Both the position numbers and the translations under genes were made by a program. A model generated the notes under the pieces. That model had not been told where the DNA came from. It ran no database searches and saw only the letters and a program-made list of their open reading frames with translations. DNA of 10,599 nt from Actinomycetota bacterium (GTDB taxonomy: Bacteria; Actinomycetota; Actinomycetes; Actinomycetales; Microbacteriaceae). The stretch's first letter is position 1, and every line of letters begins with the position of its first letter. Below, in pieces: positions 1 to 6,821 of this stretch. The stretch is from the NCBI GenBank assembly GCA_009704605.1, contig WLDW01000018.1, forward strand, positions 1 through 10,599, in the 5' to 3' direction.

Positions 1-1022
1 AGCGGCTCGCTAGGGGTTCCCGGTACCGAAGCGTTTGTCCAACGGGTTTCAACATTGGCTTCTTTGATTCGAACCAGGGCAAGCTTCACGGCAACATCGA
101 AAGAAGTCAGGCCAGCAGCGGAAGGAGGAATTAGCTCATTGATGTTTGATGGCGCAGCAACCACCTCGTGTTTGAGGCTCTCAACGAGTCTTCGGGCAAG
201 TCGGTAAGGAACCGGAGTAACGAGTCCAACCCAACCGCTAGAGAGTCTTGGCGTCAAAACTGGAATCGGAATAATGATTCTTCGCTTGAGTCCAGCAGCG
301 GCTGCGTAGTGTTGCATCATGTCGGCGTAGGTAAAGATGTCAGGGCCTGCAATATCGAAAACACCCTGAGCGGAAGAAGGCAATCCGGCTGCGCCAATCA
401 GATACCGAAGCACATCGCGAACCGCAATGGGTTGAATTCGGTTGTTCACCCACTTAGGAGTAGTCATAATCGGCAAGCGCTCCGTTAGATAGCGAAGCAT
501 TTCAAATGAAGCAGAACCTGAACCAATTACTACCCCAGCTCGAAATTCGATTGTTGGAACACCCGATTGGGCAAGTATTGCTCCAGTGTTCATTCGAGCA
601 CTCATGTGATCGGATAGTTCTTCGGTGCCGTTGATGATCCCGCCAAGATAAATGATTCGAGAAACCTTTGCGCCTGATGCCGCGTCAGCAAACATCTTGG
701 CCATCTTGAGCTCTGACGCTTCAAAGTCGTCTTTAACAAGAAGTGAGTGGATTAGATAGTAAGCGACGTCTATGCCAGCAAGTGCTTGCTCTAATGCTTT
801 CTCGTCGTGAGCGTCTCCCTCGACGACCTCAACCTGACTAATCCAGGGATATTGTGTCAAACGCGAAGCGTTTCTTGCGAGCACTCTGACTCGGTAGCCA
901 AAGGTGAGAAGTTCTCTAATTAGCCTTCCGCCGATGTAACCATTGGCTCCAGTGACCAGGCAAAGGGGGGCCAGTCCATTGGTTTTGACAGGTAATGGCA
1001 GTCCCTCGGTGATTTCGGTCAT
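1..1022 (-). CDS. NAD(P)-binding SDR-like protein, YbjT/DUF2867 type (3' end missing)
   Basis: This leftward gene starts at ATG 1020-1022 and runs off the left edge after 340 codons. The N-terminus has a Rossmann nucleotide-binding motif, T-G-A-N-G-Y-I-G-G (residues 24-32, G25-x2-G28-x2-G31), after a short leader. Further family signatures are YYLIHS (88-93), the LGG strand end (126-128), RAGVVIGSGS (161-170) and WVNNRIQPI (191-199). The classical SDR Tyr-x3-Lys pair is not visible; the equivalent stretch reads SDHMSAR (137-143), so an ordinary dehydrogenase reaction should not be assumed. Residues 323-340 (VETRWTN through PSEP) resemble the linker into a C-terminal DUF2867 domain, which would lie outside the window. 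Known relatives, such as E. coli YbjT, are poorly characterised. A GAAGG Shine-Dalgarno-like stretch lies upstream but is rather far (12 bases) from the ATG. It is divergent from the drug exporter. Confidence 0.85.
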   Translation of the reverse strand, partial: MTEITEGLPLPVKTNGLAPLCLVTGANGYIGGRLIRELLTFGYRVRVLARNASRLTQYPWISQVEVVEGDAHDEKALEQALAGIDVAYYLIHSLLVKDDFEASELKMAKMFADAASGAKVSRIIYLGGIINGTEELSDHMSARMNTGAILAQSGVPTIEFRAGVVIGSGSASFEMLRYLTERLPIMTTPKWVNNRIQPIAVRDVLRYLIGAAGLPSSAQGVFDIAGPDIFTYADMMQHYAAAAGLKRRIIIPIPVLTPRLSSGWVGLVTPVPYRLARRLVESLKHEVVAAPSNINELIPPSAAGLTSFDVAVKLALVRIKEANVETRWTNASVPGTPSEP

Positions 1023-1047
1023 AGCTAATTATTACCTTCTATGGCCT

Positions 1048-1065
1048 TTGAATCAGTTCAATCTA
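1048..1065 (-). promoter_or_regulatory. Putative promoter -10 with overlapping inverted repeat, upstream of the SDR-like gene
   Basis: On the minus strand a TAGATT hexamer (1060-1065) fits the actinobacterial TANNNT -10 pattern and would start transcription near 1053, about 30 bases before the ATG at 1022. A short inverted repeat, TTGAA-TCAG-TTCAA (1048-1061), overlaps the end of the -10 and the predicted start site, a typical operator position. The arms are only 5 bp and no -35 is recognisable, so this may be chance. Confidence 0.3.
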
Positions 1066-1110
1066 TTTGGACACCTAAGCTAAGGGCAGCGAATCTCCTC
1101 CTTGCTCCCA

Positions 1111-1138
1111 TAGACTTTGAGACGGCTAGTTCCTAGCC
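1111..1138 (+). promoter_or_regulatory. Putative promoter and operator-like inverted repeat for the drug exporter
   Basis: A TAGACT hexamer (1111-1116) is a plausible -10 for the rightward exporter gene, giving a start near 1123 and a leader of about 66 bases. Directly at that position lies an inverted repeat with perfect 6-bp arms, GGCTAG-TTC-CTAGCC (1124-1138). Exporter genes of this class are often controlled by a local repressor, so an operator is plausible; no regulator gene is visible in the window. The same TAGACT hexamer occurs upstream of the heliorhodopsin and the CorC-like gene. No -35 match is visible. Confidence 0.35.
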
Positions 1139-1188
1139 CAAGCAATCTAGTAGGCATCAGCTAGAAATAATCAGAAATCAGGAATCAA

Positions 1189-2820
1189 TTGACAAAAGTT
1201 CGCAATCGCTGGGTAGGACTTGTTTTCATATCCATGGCCATATCCCTCGTGATTATCGATGGCACAATCGTAAACACCATTTTTCCCTCCATTATTAATG
1301 ACCTAGGTCTTACCTCAACTGAGGTTCAGTGGGTTCAGGAAAGCTACGTTCTAGTCTTTGCTTCCCTTCTTCTGGTTTGGGGTTCACTCGCTGACAGGTT
1401 TGGTCGAAAGCGCCTGCTGAGCATTGGAATCATAATTTTCATCCTCGCTTCGGTTTGGGCTGGGGTTGCGGAAACATCGAATGTCTTAATTCTTGCCAGA
1501 GTCATCCAGGGCATCGGTGGCGCGATGGTGCTTCCAACTACCCTGTCTCTTCTTAATGCCACCTTCCAAGGTAAAGAACGCGGAATTGCGTTTGCTGTCT
1601 GGGGTGCCACCATCGGTGGCATGGTTGCTGTTGGTCCAGTTCTTGGTGGCTGGCTGGCAACTGACTTCAGCTGGCGTTGGGCCTTTGGTGTCAACTTGCC
1701 ACTGGGAATCATTATCTTGATGGGTCTTGCATATTATGTTTCAGAATCTAAAGCACCACAGCGTGCCGGCGGTATTGACTTTATTGGTGCAGCTATCTCG
1801 GTAGTAATGTTCTCAACATTGGTTTTTGGTCTAATTGAAGGCCGCATCTATGGCTGGTGGGAAATCAATCCAAACAACCAGTTCCAAATTGGTAACTTTG
1901 CCTGGCCCACAACAGGAATCTCAGTTATCCCGATAGCGCTACTTATCTTTGTGGTTTCTGCGGTGGTTTTTGTTCTTTGGGAAAGAAGGCGTGAGGCCGA
2001 GAAGAAGAACGTGCTTTTGGACTTGGGGCTATTCAAGATCGGTTCGTTTAGAAACGGTTCGATAGCTGCACTGATTATCTCTATGGGAGAGTTTGGAATC
2101 TTGTTTGCGATTCCGCTTTGGTTGCAGAACGTAATTGGCCTTAGCCCAATTTCTTCCGGTTTAGTTCTGCTATGGCTAGCGGCCGGAGCATTCTTGGCCT
2201 CCGGTGTTGGTGGTGCCCTAAGTGGCAAGCTACCGCCGGCAAGAGCAGTTCAAATAGGTGTCGGGCTTGAGCTCATTGGAGTTTTGGGTGTAGCCCTCTT
2301 TGCCTCCACCGAAGCTGGCTGGGCAATTCTTGCGCCGTTCTTGTTCCTTTATGGAATAGGTATTGGTTTAGCTACCGCTCAGCTAACGGGAGTAATCATG
2401 GTAGATGTTCCAATGACCAGCACCGGTCAAGCTTCTGGTTCGCAGTCAACTGTTAGACAAGTTGGCTCGGCTCTTGGTGTAGCTGTTCTTGGAACACTTT
2501 TGTTTACTGGAACACAGGTTTCCATGGAGCAAAGACTTAGTGATCTAGATGTTCCAAGTGCTCAAAGCGTTGTGTTAGTTGATGCTGTGGTTGATTCTGC
2601 AGGATCGGTTATTCCGCAACTAACTGATGGTCTTGTAGCGCAGCAGGTCCCCCAGGAACTAGCTGAGGACATAACAACAGCAGCCGGGGACGCCTTCACA
2701 GATGGTGCTAAGTGGGCAGCGTGGTCAGCGGCAGGATTCCTGCTCTTGGGCTTTGCCTCTACTTTCTATCTTGGTTCACTAAAGACCAAAACCAAGCGCA
2801 AGTCAGCCAAGAAGAGCTAG
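1189..2820 (+). CDS. DHA2-family (EmrB/QacA-type) 14-helix MFS exporter
   Basis: This is an integral inner-membrane drug:proton antiporter of the major facilitator superfamily, 543 residues, the usual size for the 14-helix DHA2 group. Visible motifs are D1 in helix 1 (D24-GTIVN, then P33), motif A between helices 2 and 3 (G65-x-LADRFGRKR, 65-75), motif B (R104-VIQGIGGAM) and antiporter motif C in helix 5 (GPVLGGWL, 149-156). A conserved later stretch runs from GVIMVDVP (401-408) through STGQASGS to TVRQVGSALG (421-430). A hydrophilic loop at about 445-508 precedes the last helix, and the C-terminus is lysine-rich (532-542). The start is TTG 1189, with AGGA at 1180-1183 five bases upstream; the next Met (residue 16) would cut into helix 1. 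The substrate cannot be told from sequence. Confidence 0.93.
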   Translation: MTKVRNRWVGLVFISMAISLVIIDGTIVNTIFPSIINDLGLTSTEVQWVQESYVLVFASLLLVWGSLADRFGRKRLLSIGIIIFILASVWAGVAETSNVLILARVIQGIGGAMVLPTTLSLLNATFQGKERGIAFAVWGATIGGMVAVGPVLGGWLATDFSWRWAFGVNLPLGIIILMGLAYYVSESKAPQRAGGIDFIGAAISVVMFSTLVFGLIEGRIYGWWEINPNNQFQIGNFAWPTTGISVIPIALLIFVVSAVVFVLWERRREAEKKNVLLDLGLFKIGSFRNGSIAALIISMGEFGILFAIPLWLQNVIGLSPISSGLVLLWLAAGAFLASGVGGALSGKLPPARAVQIGVGLELIGVLGVALFASTEAGWAILAPFLFLYGIGIGLATAQLTGVIMVDVPMTSTGQASGSQSTVRQVGSALGVAVLGTLLFTGTQVSMEQRLSDLDVPSAQSVVLVDAVVDSAGSVIPQLTDGLVAQQVPQELAEDITTAAGDAFTDGAKWAAWSAAGFLLLGFASTFYLGSLKTKTKRKSAKKS

Positions 2821-2851
2821 CTCTCTTATCCGTGAAACTCAGGCGCGAGCC

Positions 2852-2882
2852 TAGACTAAAAGCAATAACCATTACGAAGGGG
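2852..2882 (+). promoter_or_regulatory. Putative heliorhodopsin promoter (-10) and ribosome binding site
   Basis: TAGACT at 2852-2857 fits a TANNNT -10, predicting transcription from about 2864 and a leader of roughly 27 bases. The leader contains a strong Shine-Dalgarno, GAAGGGG (2876-2882), eight bases before the ATG at 2891. The 70-base gap from the exporter stop contains no convincing terminator, so readthrough from the exporter is also possible. Confidence 0.4.
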
Positions 2883-2890
2883 TATCACTG

Positions 2891-3694
2891 ATGGCACAGA
2901 AAAAGCGCTCAGTTGCTGAGCAAATCAAAAGACTAAGAACTTACAACATTGTTGCGGGTTTGTTGCACTTGTTCCAGGCCGTAGCTTTTGGCTACGCACT
3001 ATCGCTACTGGATAACCAAGTTCTGTTTGGCACCACAGTTGATTACATGACAGGCCCTCCGGGCTCACCACTACCAACTGAGCGCGTAGTTCTTTTCGAG
3101 GTAAACCTTGGAATTGGAGTAGTGGCCTTCTTAGCTCTATCGGCTTTCTTCCACTTCTTGATTTCTTCCCCCCAGTTCTTTGGAAAATACTCCAAGGGTC
3201 TGAAACAAAACCGGAACTACTTCCGTTGGGTCGAGTACTCCCTGAGCTCATCAGTAATGATTTGGCTTATTGCCCAGCTAACTGGAATCTCTGATTTCTC
3301 AGCACTGGTAGGTATCTTCGCGGTAAACGCCTCGATGATTTTCTTTGGAGCCCTGCAGGAGAAGTACGAAACTCCTGGAAACGGCCAAGGCTTGCCATTT
3401 ATCATGGGATCCATCACCGGAATTGTTCCTTGGATCCTTATCGGTGTCTACACCTTGCAGCCAGGCTCCACTAGCGCGGCAGAGGTTCCAGGATTTGTTA
3501 TCGGAATCATTATTTCGCTCTTTGTGTTTTTCAACACCTTCGCAATCAACCAGGCGTTGCAATACAAGCAGTGGGGTTCATGGGCAAACTACCTAAAGGG
3601 AGAAAGAACTTACATAACTCTTTCTTTGGTAGCCAAGAGCATTCTTGCTTGGCAAGTATTCTCCGGAGCAATCATTCCGGCCCTTACCGCCTAG
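2891..3694 (+). CDS. Heliorhodopsin
   Basis: This is a seven-helix retinal-binding membrane protein of the heliorhodopsin family, 267 residues, a normal length. The retinal Schiff-base lysine is K249 in the last helix, in SLVAKSILAWQ (245-255). The likely counterion is E115, in FRWVEYSLSSS (111-121), the family's helix-3 signature. Other recognised residues are H26 (GLLHLFQ), H88 (FFHF), E157 (LQEKY) and Q255; E115, H88, E157 and K249 all sit a constant eight positions after their counterparts in 48C12 as I remember it. The lysine/arginine-rich N-terminus (K4, K5, R6, K13, R14, R16) agrees with the family's inverted, N-inside topology. The helix A-B loop carries GPPGSPLP (55-62). Typical members are slow-photocycle light sensors rather than pumps, and partners are poorly known. 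The start is supported by GAAGGGG. The DoxX-like gene follows nine bases later. Confidence 0.96.
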   Translation: MAQKKRSVAEQIKRLRTYNIVAGLLHLFQAVAFGYALSLLDNQVLFGTTVDYMTGPPGSPLPTERVVLFEVNLGIGVVAFLALSAFFHFLISSPQFFGKYSKGLKQNRNYFRWVEYSLSSSVMIWLIAQLTGISDFSALVGIFAVNASMIFFGALQEKYETPGNGQGLPFIMGSITGIVPWILIGVYTLQPGSTSAAEVPGFVIGIIISLFVFFNTFAINQALQYKQWGSWANYLKGERTYITLSLVAKSILAWQVFSGAIIPALTA

Positions 3695-3703
3695 ATAAAT
3701 AGA

Positions 3704-4117
3704 TTGAAATTAGCTCGACTGCTAGCGAGGGTGGCACTTGGTGCCGCCCTCGTTTATGCAGGAATCGGACACCTTACATTTTTACGTCAAGAGTTCCAGG
3801 CCCAAGTTCCGGTATGGCTACCACTGGATCCAGACTTTGTAGTTTTGGCCTCTGGTGCTGTTGAGATAACTCTTGGCCTTGGACTGCTGAGCGCTGGACG
3901 CATTGCTTCTTACTTCGGAATCGTTACGGCACTGTTTTTTATCGCCATCTTTCCTGGCAACATCAACCAATATGTCGAAGGTATCGACGCTTTTGGTTTA
4001 GACACCGACCAAGCCAGGCTCACCCGATTGTTTTTCCAGCCTCTATTAGTTGCCTGGGCACTATGGTCCACTTCGGCTATCGGAGTTCTCAAGAAGTTGC
4101 TCTCTAGATCCAAATAA
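3704..4117 (+). CDS. DoxX-like small membrane protein
   Basis: A 137-residue protein with about four membrane segments (roughly 7-25, 46-63, 70-86, 110-128). Family-like motifs are AGIGHL with H23, QVPVWLP (34-40), SGAVEITLGLGLL (50-62) and FPGNINQYV (83-91), matching the DoxX/DoxX-like superfamily layout. Members are named after a thiosulfate:quinone oxidoreductase subunit and some take part in oxidative-stress complexes; most have no known activity. It begins nine bases after the heliorhodopsin stop, so the two are very likely co-transcribed. The start taken is TTG 3704-3706, with no clear Shine-Dalgarno in front, suggesting translation coupled to the upstream gene. A GTG at residue 10 is an alternative but would shorten helix 1. 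The tail is basic (K130, K131, R135, K137). Confidence 0.8.
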   Translation: MKLARLLARVALGAALVYAGIGHLTFLRQEFQAQVPVWLPLDPDFVVLASGAVEITLGLGLLSAGRIASYFGIVTALFFIAIFPGNINQYVEGIDAFGLDTDQARLTRLFFQPLLVAWALWSTSAIGVLKKLLSRSK

Positions 4118-4123
4118 CGCCCT

Positions 4124-4134
4124 TAGAATTAGGG
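4124..4134 (+). promoter_or_regulatory. Possible short-leader promoter for the TerC-like gene
   Basis: TAGAAT (4124-4129) fits TANNNT and ends nine bases before the ATG at 4139, which would give a near-leaderless transcript. The AGGG at 4131-4134, four bases from the ATG, could instead be a weak ribosome binding site for readthrough from the DoxX-like gene. The two readings are not exclusive. Confidence 0.3.
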
Positions 4135-4138
4135 TCTT

Positions 4139-5131
4139 ATGGATTCCCCCTCATACTTCTGGTTTCAGGCTATTTCCTCTGGTGTTTTAGTGACAATACT
4201 GATCGCAGATCTGCTTCTAGCGGCAAAACGTCCACACATCCCCTCCGCCAAAGAATCAGCAGGCTGGGTCGGTTTCTACGCTGGACTGGCTTTGGTGTTC
4301 GCAGCTGTCCTCTGGCTGCTAGTTGGTCACATACAAGCAACCGAGTTCATTGCCGGTTGGCTAACAGAGTATTCACTCTCAATTGACAACTTGTTCGTTT
4401 TTGTTCTGATCATGTCCAGATTTGCTGTTCCAAGGATTTATCAACAGCAGGTGCTGATGGTTGGAATCATTATGGCGCTAGTTCTTCGAGGTTTGTTTAT
4501 CCTGGTTGGGGCAGCCCTTATTGAACAGTTCAGTTGGATCTTTTACCTCTTTGGTGCCTTCTTGCTATACACCGCCTATCACCAGGCATTCCGAACACAC
4601 GAGGATGAACATCAAACCGAGTCGAAGCTAGTTCAACTTCTTCGTAAGCGAGTACATGTTTCTGACGACTTCGATGGTGCAAAGCTAACAACAGTTGTAA
4701 ATGGTCGCAGGGCCTTTACGCCGATGCTTGTGGTGTTTGCGGCCATTGCAATCACAGATGTGATGTTTGCCTTTGACTCAATTCCAGCAATCTTTGGTAT
4801 CACAACAGATCCCTTCATTGTCTTTACAGCAAACCTGTTTGCGCTGATGGGTCTTCGCCAGTTGTACTTCTTACTGGGTGGGCTACTTGACCGGCTTGAA
4901 TATTTGAAGTATGGAATCTCATTTATCTTGGCGTTTATTGGTTTCAAGCTGATCACACATGCGATGCATGTGAATGAGCTGCCATTTATCAACGGCGGAC
5001 AACACATTGAGTGGGCTCCAAACATCGATAGCATCACTTCCCTCGGGGTGATTGTTGCCTCTATTGCGGTTTCAGCAATTGTGAGCGTTATTGCAGCAAC
5101 TTCACAGAGTAAGAAAGAGCAGAAGAGGTAG
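4139..5131 (+). CDS. TerC/Alx-family membrane protein (probable metal exporter)
   Basis: A 330-residue integral membrane protein with the two TerC-family acidic signatures: EYSLSIDNLFVFVLI (E77, D83, N84) in the first half and TDVMFAFDSIPAIFGI (D207, D213) in the second. About seven to nine hydrophobic helices are visible, with a charged cytoplasm-like loop at 151-190 (HEDEH, then the basic LLRKR). Family members in E. coli (Alx) and Bacillus (the YceF/YkoY group) act in manganese export, and the name comes from tellurium resistance; the substrate here is inferred from family only. The ATG at 4139 lies 21 bases after the DoxX-like stop. No yybP-ykoY manganese riboswitch fits in that gap. The peptidase-like gene follows after two bases, indicating one transcript. 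Confidence 0.92.
   Translation: MDSPSYFWFQAISSGVLVTILIADLLLAAKRPHIPSAKESAGWVGFYAGLALVFAAVLWLLVGHIQATEFIAGWLTEYSLSIDNLFVFVLIMSRFAVPRIYQQQVLMVGIIMALVLRGLFILVGAALIEQFSWIFYLFGAFLLYTAYHQAFRTHEDEHQTESKLVQLLRKRVHVSDDFDGAKLTTVVNGRRAFTPMLVVFAAIAITDVMFAFDSIPAIFGITTDPFIVFTANLFALMGLRQLYFLLGGLLDRLEYLKYGISFILAFIGFKLITHAMHVNELPFINGGQHIEWAPNIDSITSLGVIVASIAVSAIVSVIAATSQSKKEQKR
5121..5128 (+). promoter_or_regulatory. Ribosome binding site inside the end of the TerC-like gene
   Basis: AGAAGAGG (5121-5128) forms the last codons of the TerC-like gene and sits five bases before the ATG at 5134. It fixes that start and shows that the two genes are translated from one message. Confidence 0.65.
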
Positions 5132-5133
5132 CC

Positions 5134-6792
5134 ATGAGAGACAAGTCCGCGATAGACAACCTGGCAGATAGCTACCTAGCGCAATTGGCTGCCAACTACC
5201 CAAGTTTTGCCACCAGCATCGGCCTGGCCTCTGGCGCGGCAGACATGGACGATTACTCCCCCGAGGCCATTGAGCGAGATCTAAAACTAGACCAATCGAC
5301 CCTTTCAGCTCTTCAAGCCTTAGAGCCTAGAGATGATGTTGACCAAGTAACCAAGGACGCCCTTAGCCAGCAGCTAATTCTGGATATCGAATTACACGCT
5401 GCGGGATTGCAGTACAGAGACTTGAATAACATCGCATCTCCTGCCCAAGGCATTAGAGATGTATTTCATGTCTCCCCGACCGCCACCGTGACCGATTGGG
5501 AGAACCTTGCCTCAAGAATGCGAAAAGTCAAAGATTCCCTTGTCGGCTACCAAAAGACACTAACGATTGGATTTGAAAAAGGTGACGGGCCAGCAAAGCG
5601 TCAGTTGCAAGAAGTGATTACCCAAGTAGGGCAGATTAATCAGCCTGAGGGTTTCTTCCATGAGTTCGCCAAAGGCGCCACAGCCGATCAGGAGCTCTCT
5701 ACAGCCCTGCGCGAGGAATTAGTTGCTGCTGCTCAAGTCGCCACCGATGCCTACGCAGCATTTGGAGATTTTCTAAAAAGTATGCTGCCAAAGGCTAGCG
5801 AGCAAGACGCTATCGGTCGAGAAAGATACCGATTACTTAGCAAGAGTTTCCTAGGCGCAGAAATTGATCTTGATGAGACTTACAAGTGGGGTATAGAAGA
5901 ACTAGCCCGCGTGGTAACCGAGCAAGAAGCTGTTGCTAAAGAGATCCTTCCTGGAGCAAGCGTTGCAGAGGCGATTGCTCATTTGGAGAACTATCCGACA
6001 ACCAAGCTGCATGGCACTGATGAATTACAGAAGTGGATGCAACGCCTAAGCGATAAGGCCATTGAAGATCTTGGAAAGACGCATTTTGACATTGCAGAGC
6101 CTCTTAGAAAGCTCGAGTGCATGATCGCACCAACCAAGCACGGAGGAATTTACTACACCGGTCCAAGCGATGATTTCTCCAGACCGGGAAGAATGTGGTG
6201 GTCTGTTCCTGATGGTGTCGAATCTTTCGATACTTGGCGTGAAACCACAACCGTTTATCACGAAGGAGTCCCTGGTCACCACCTACAGGTAGCACAAGCT
6301 ACGTATATACGCGAAACTCTAAACGATTGGCGTCGCTTGGCTTCATGGACCTCCGGTCACGGCGAGGGCTGGGCGCTTTATGCCGAGCGCCTAATGGATG
6401 AACTTGGTTACCTTGCAACTCCTGCAGATCGTCTTGGAATGCTAGATGGCCAGCGAATGCGAGCTGCTCGAGTCGTTCTGGATATTGGAGTGCACCTAGG
6501 TAAGCCAAAACTGGATGGGACTGGGGTTTGGGACTTTGACTACGCACTTGAGTTCATGTCAAAAAACGTGAACATGAGTCCAGAGTTTGTCCGCTTTGAG
6601 GTGACCAGATACTTTGGTTGGCCAGGACAAGCCCCAAGCTACAAAATTGGTCAGCGGATTTGGGAACAAATCCGAGATGACTACCAGGCTCGCAAGGGTT
6701 CCGAGTTCGATATGAAGAAGTTCCACTCAACGGCACTGAACCTGGGTGGCTTAGGGCTGGACGCTCTCAAAGAAGCGATGTCTAGGGCCTAG
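5134..6792 (+). CDS. DUF885-family putative zinc metallopeptidase
   Basis: A 552-residue soluble protein of the DUF885 family, close to the usual length. The key signature is HEGVPGHHLQ (H376, E377, H382, H383), the HExxPGH variant of a zinc-peptidase motif with one residue more between the first His-Glu and the second His than classical HExxH. It is followed by the downstream acidic segment GHGEGWALYAERL (408-420, E411 the likely third ligand), as in gluzincin-like enzymes. Other conserved parts are GIYYTGPS (338-345) and RYFGWPGQAPSYKIG (nucleotides 6607-6651). The N-terminal ~200 residues are mostly helical and lack a signal peptide, so it is probably cytoplasmic. Substrates are unknown; peptides are likely. 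The start has AGAAGAGG five bases upstream, overlapping the preceding gene. Confidence 0.9.
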   Translation: MRDKSAIDNLADSYLAQLAANYPSFATSIGLASGAADMDDYSPEAIERDLKLDQSTLSALQALEPRDDVDQVTKDALSQQLILDIELHAAGLQYRDLNNIASPAQGIRDVFHVSPTATVTDWENLASRMRKVKDSLVGYQKTLTIGFEKGDGPAKRQLQEVITQVGQINQPEGFFHEFAKGATADQELSTALREELVAAAQVATDAYAAFGDFLKSMLPKASEQDAIGRERYRLLSKSFLGAEIDLDETYKWGIEELARVVTEQEAVAKEILPGASVAEAIAHLENYPTTKLHGTDELQKWMQRLSDKAIEDLGKTHFDIAEPLRKLECMIAPTKHGGIYYTGPSDDFSRPGRMWWSVPDGVESFDTWRETTTVYHEGVPGHHLQVAQATYIRETLNDWRRLASWTSGHGEGWALYAERLMDELGYLATPADRLGMLDGQRMRAARVVLDIGVHLGKPKLDGTGVWDFDYALEFMSKNVNMSPEFVRFEVTRYFGWPGQAPSYKIGQRIWEQIRDDYQARKGSEFDMKKFHSTALNLGGLGLDALKEAMSRA

Positions 6793-6815
6793 GCCAAGGA
6801 TCCTGGTGCTAACCT
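6786..6815 (+). promoter_or_regulatory. Extended -10 promoter giving a leaderless hydrolase mRNA, with nearby palindromes
   Basis: TGC-TAACCT (6807-6815) is an extended -10 (TGN-TANNNT) ending exactly six bases before the ATG at 6822, so transcription should begin at or next to the start codon. No Shine-Dalgarno precedes that ATG, which supports a leaderless message. Just upstream are two perfect palindromes, GGCCTAGGCC (6786-6795, containing the peptidase stop codon) and AGGATCCT (6797-6804), which sit where a -35 or an operator would be. Confidence 0.5.
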
Positions 6816-6821
6816 TTTGTC

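Noticed and set aside
168..488. Plus-strand open frame of 106 codons
   Set aside because: It is antisense to the SDR-like gene, whose Rossmann and family motifs continue through this region.
2841..2852. AGGC-GCGA-GCCT hairpin as terminator of the exporter
   Set aside because: A 4-bp stem with no T-run, overlapping the proposed heliorhodopsin -10.
4120..4134. CCCT-N7-AGGG hairpin as a terminator after the DoxX-like gene
   Set aside because: The stem is only 4 bp and has no T-run; the AGGG arm is better explained as a ribosome site or chance.
4118..4138. Manganese riboswitch (yybP-ykoY) before the TerC-like gene
   Set aside because: The gap is only 21 bases, far too short for that RNA; no matching fold is visible.
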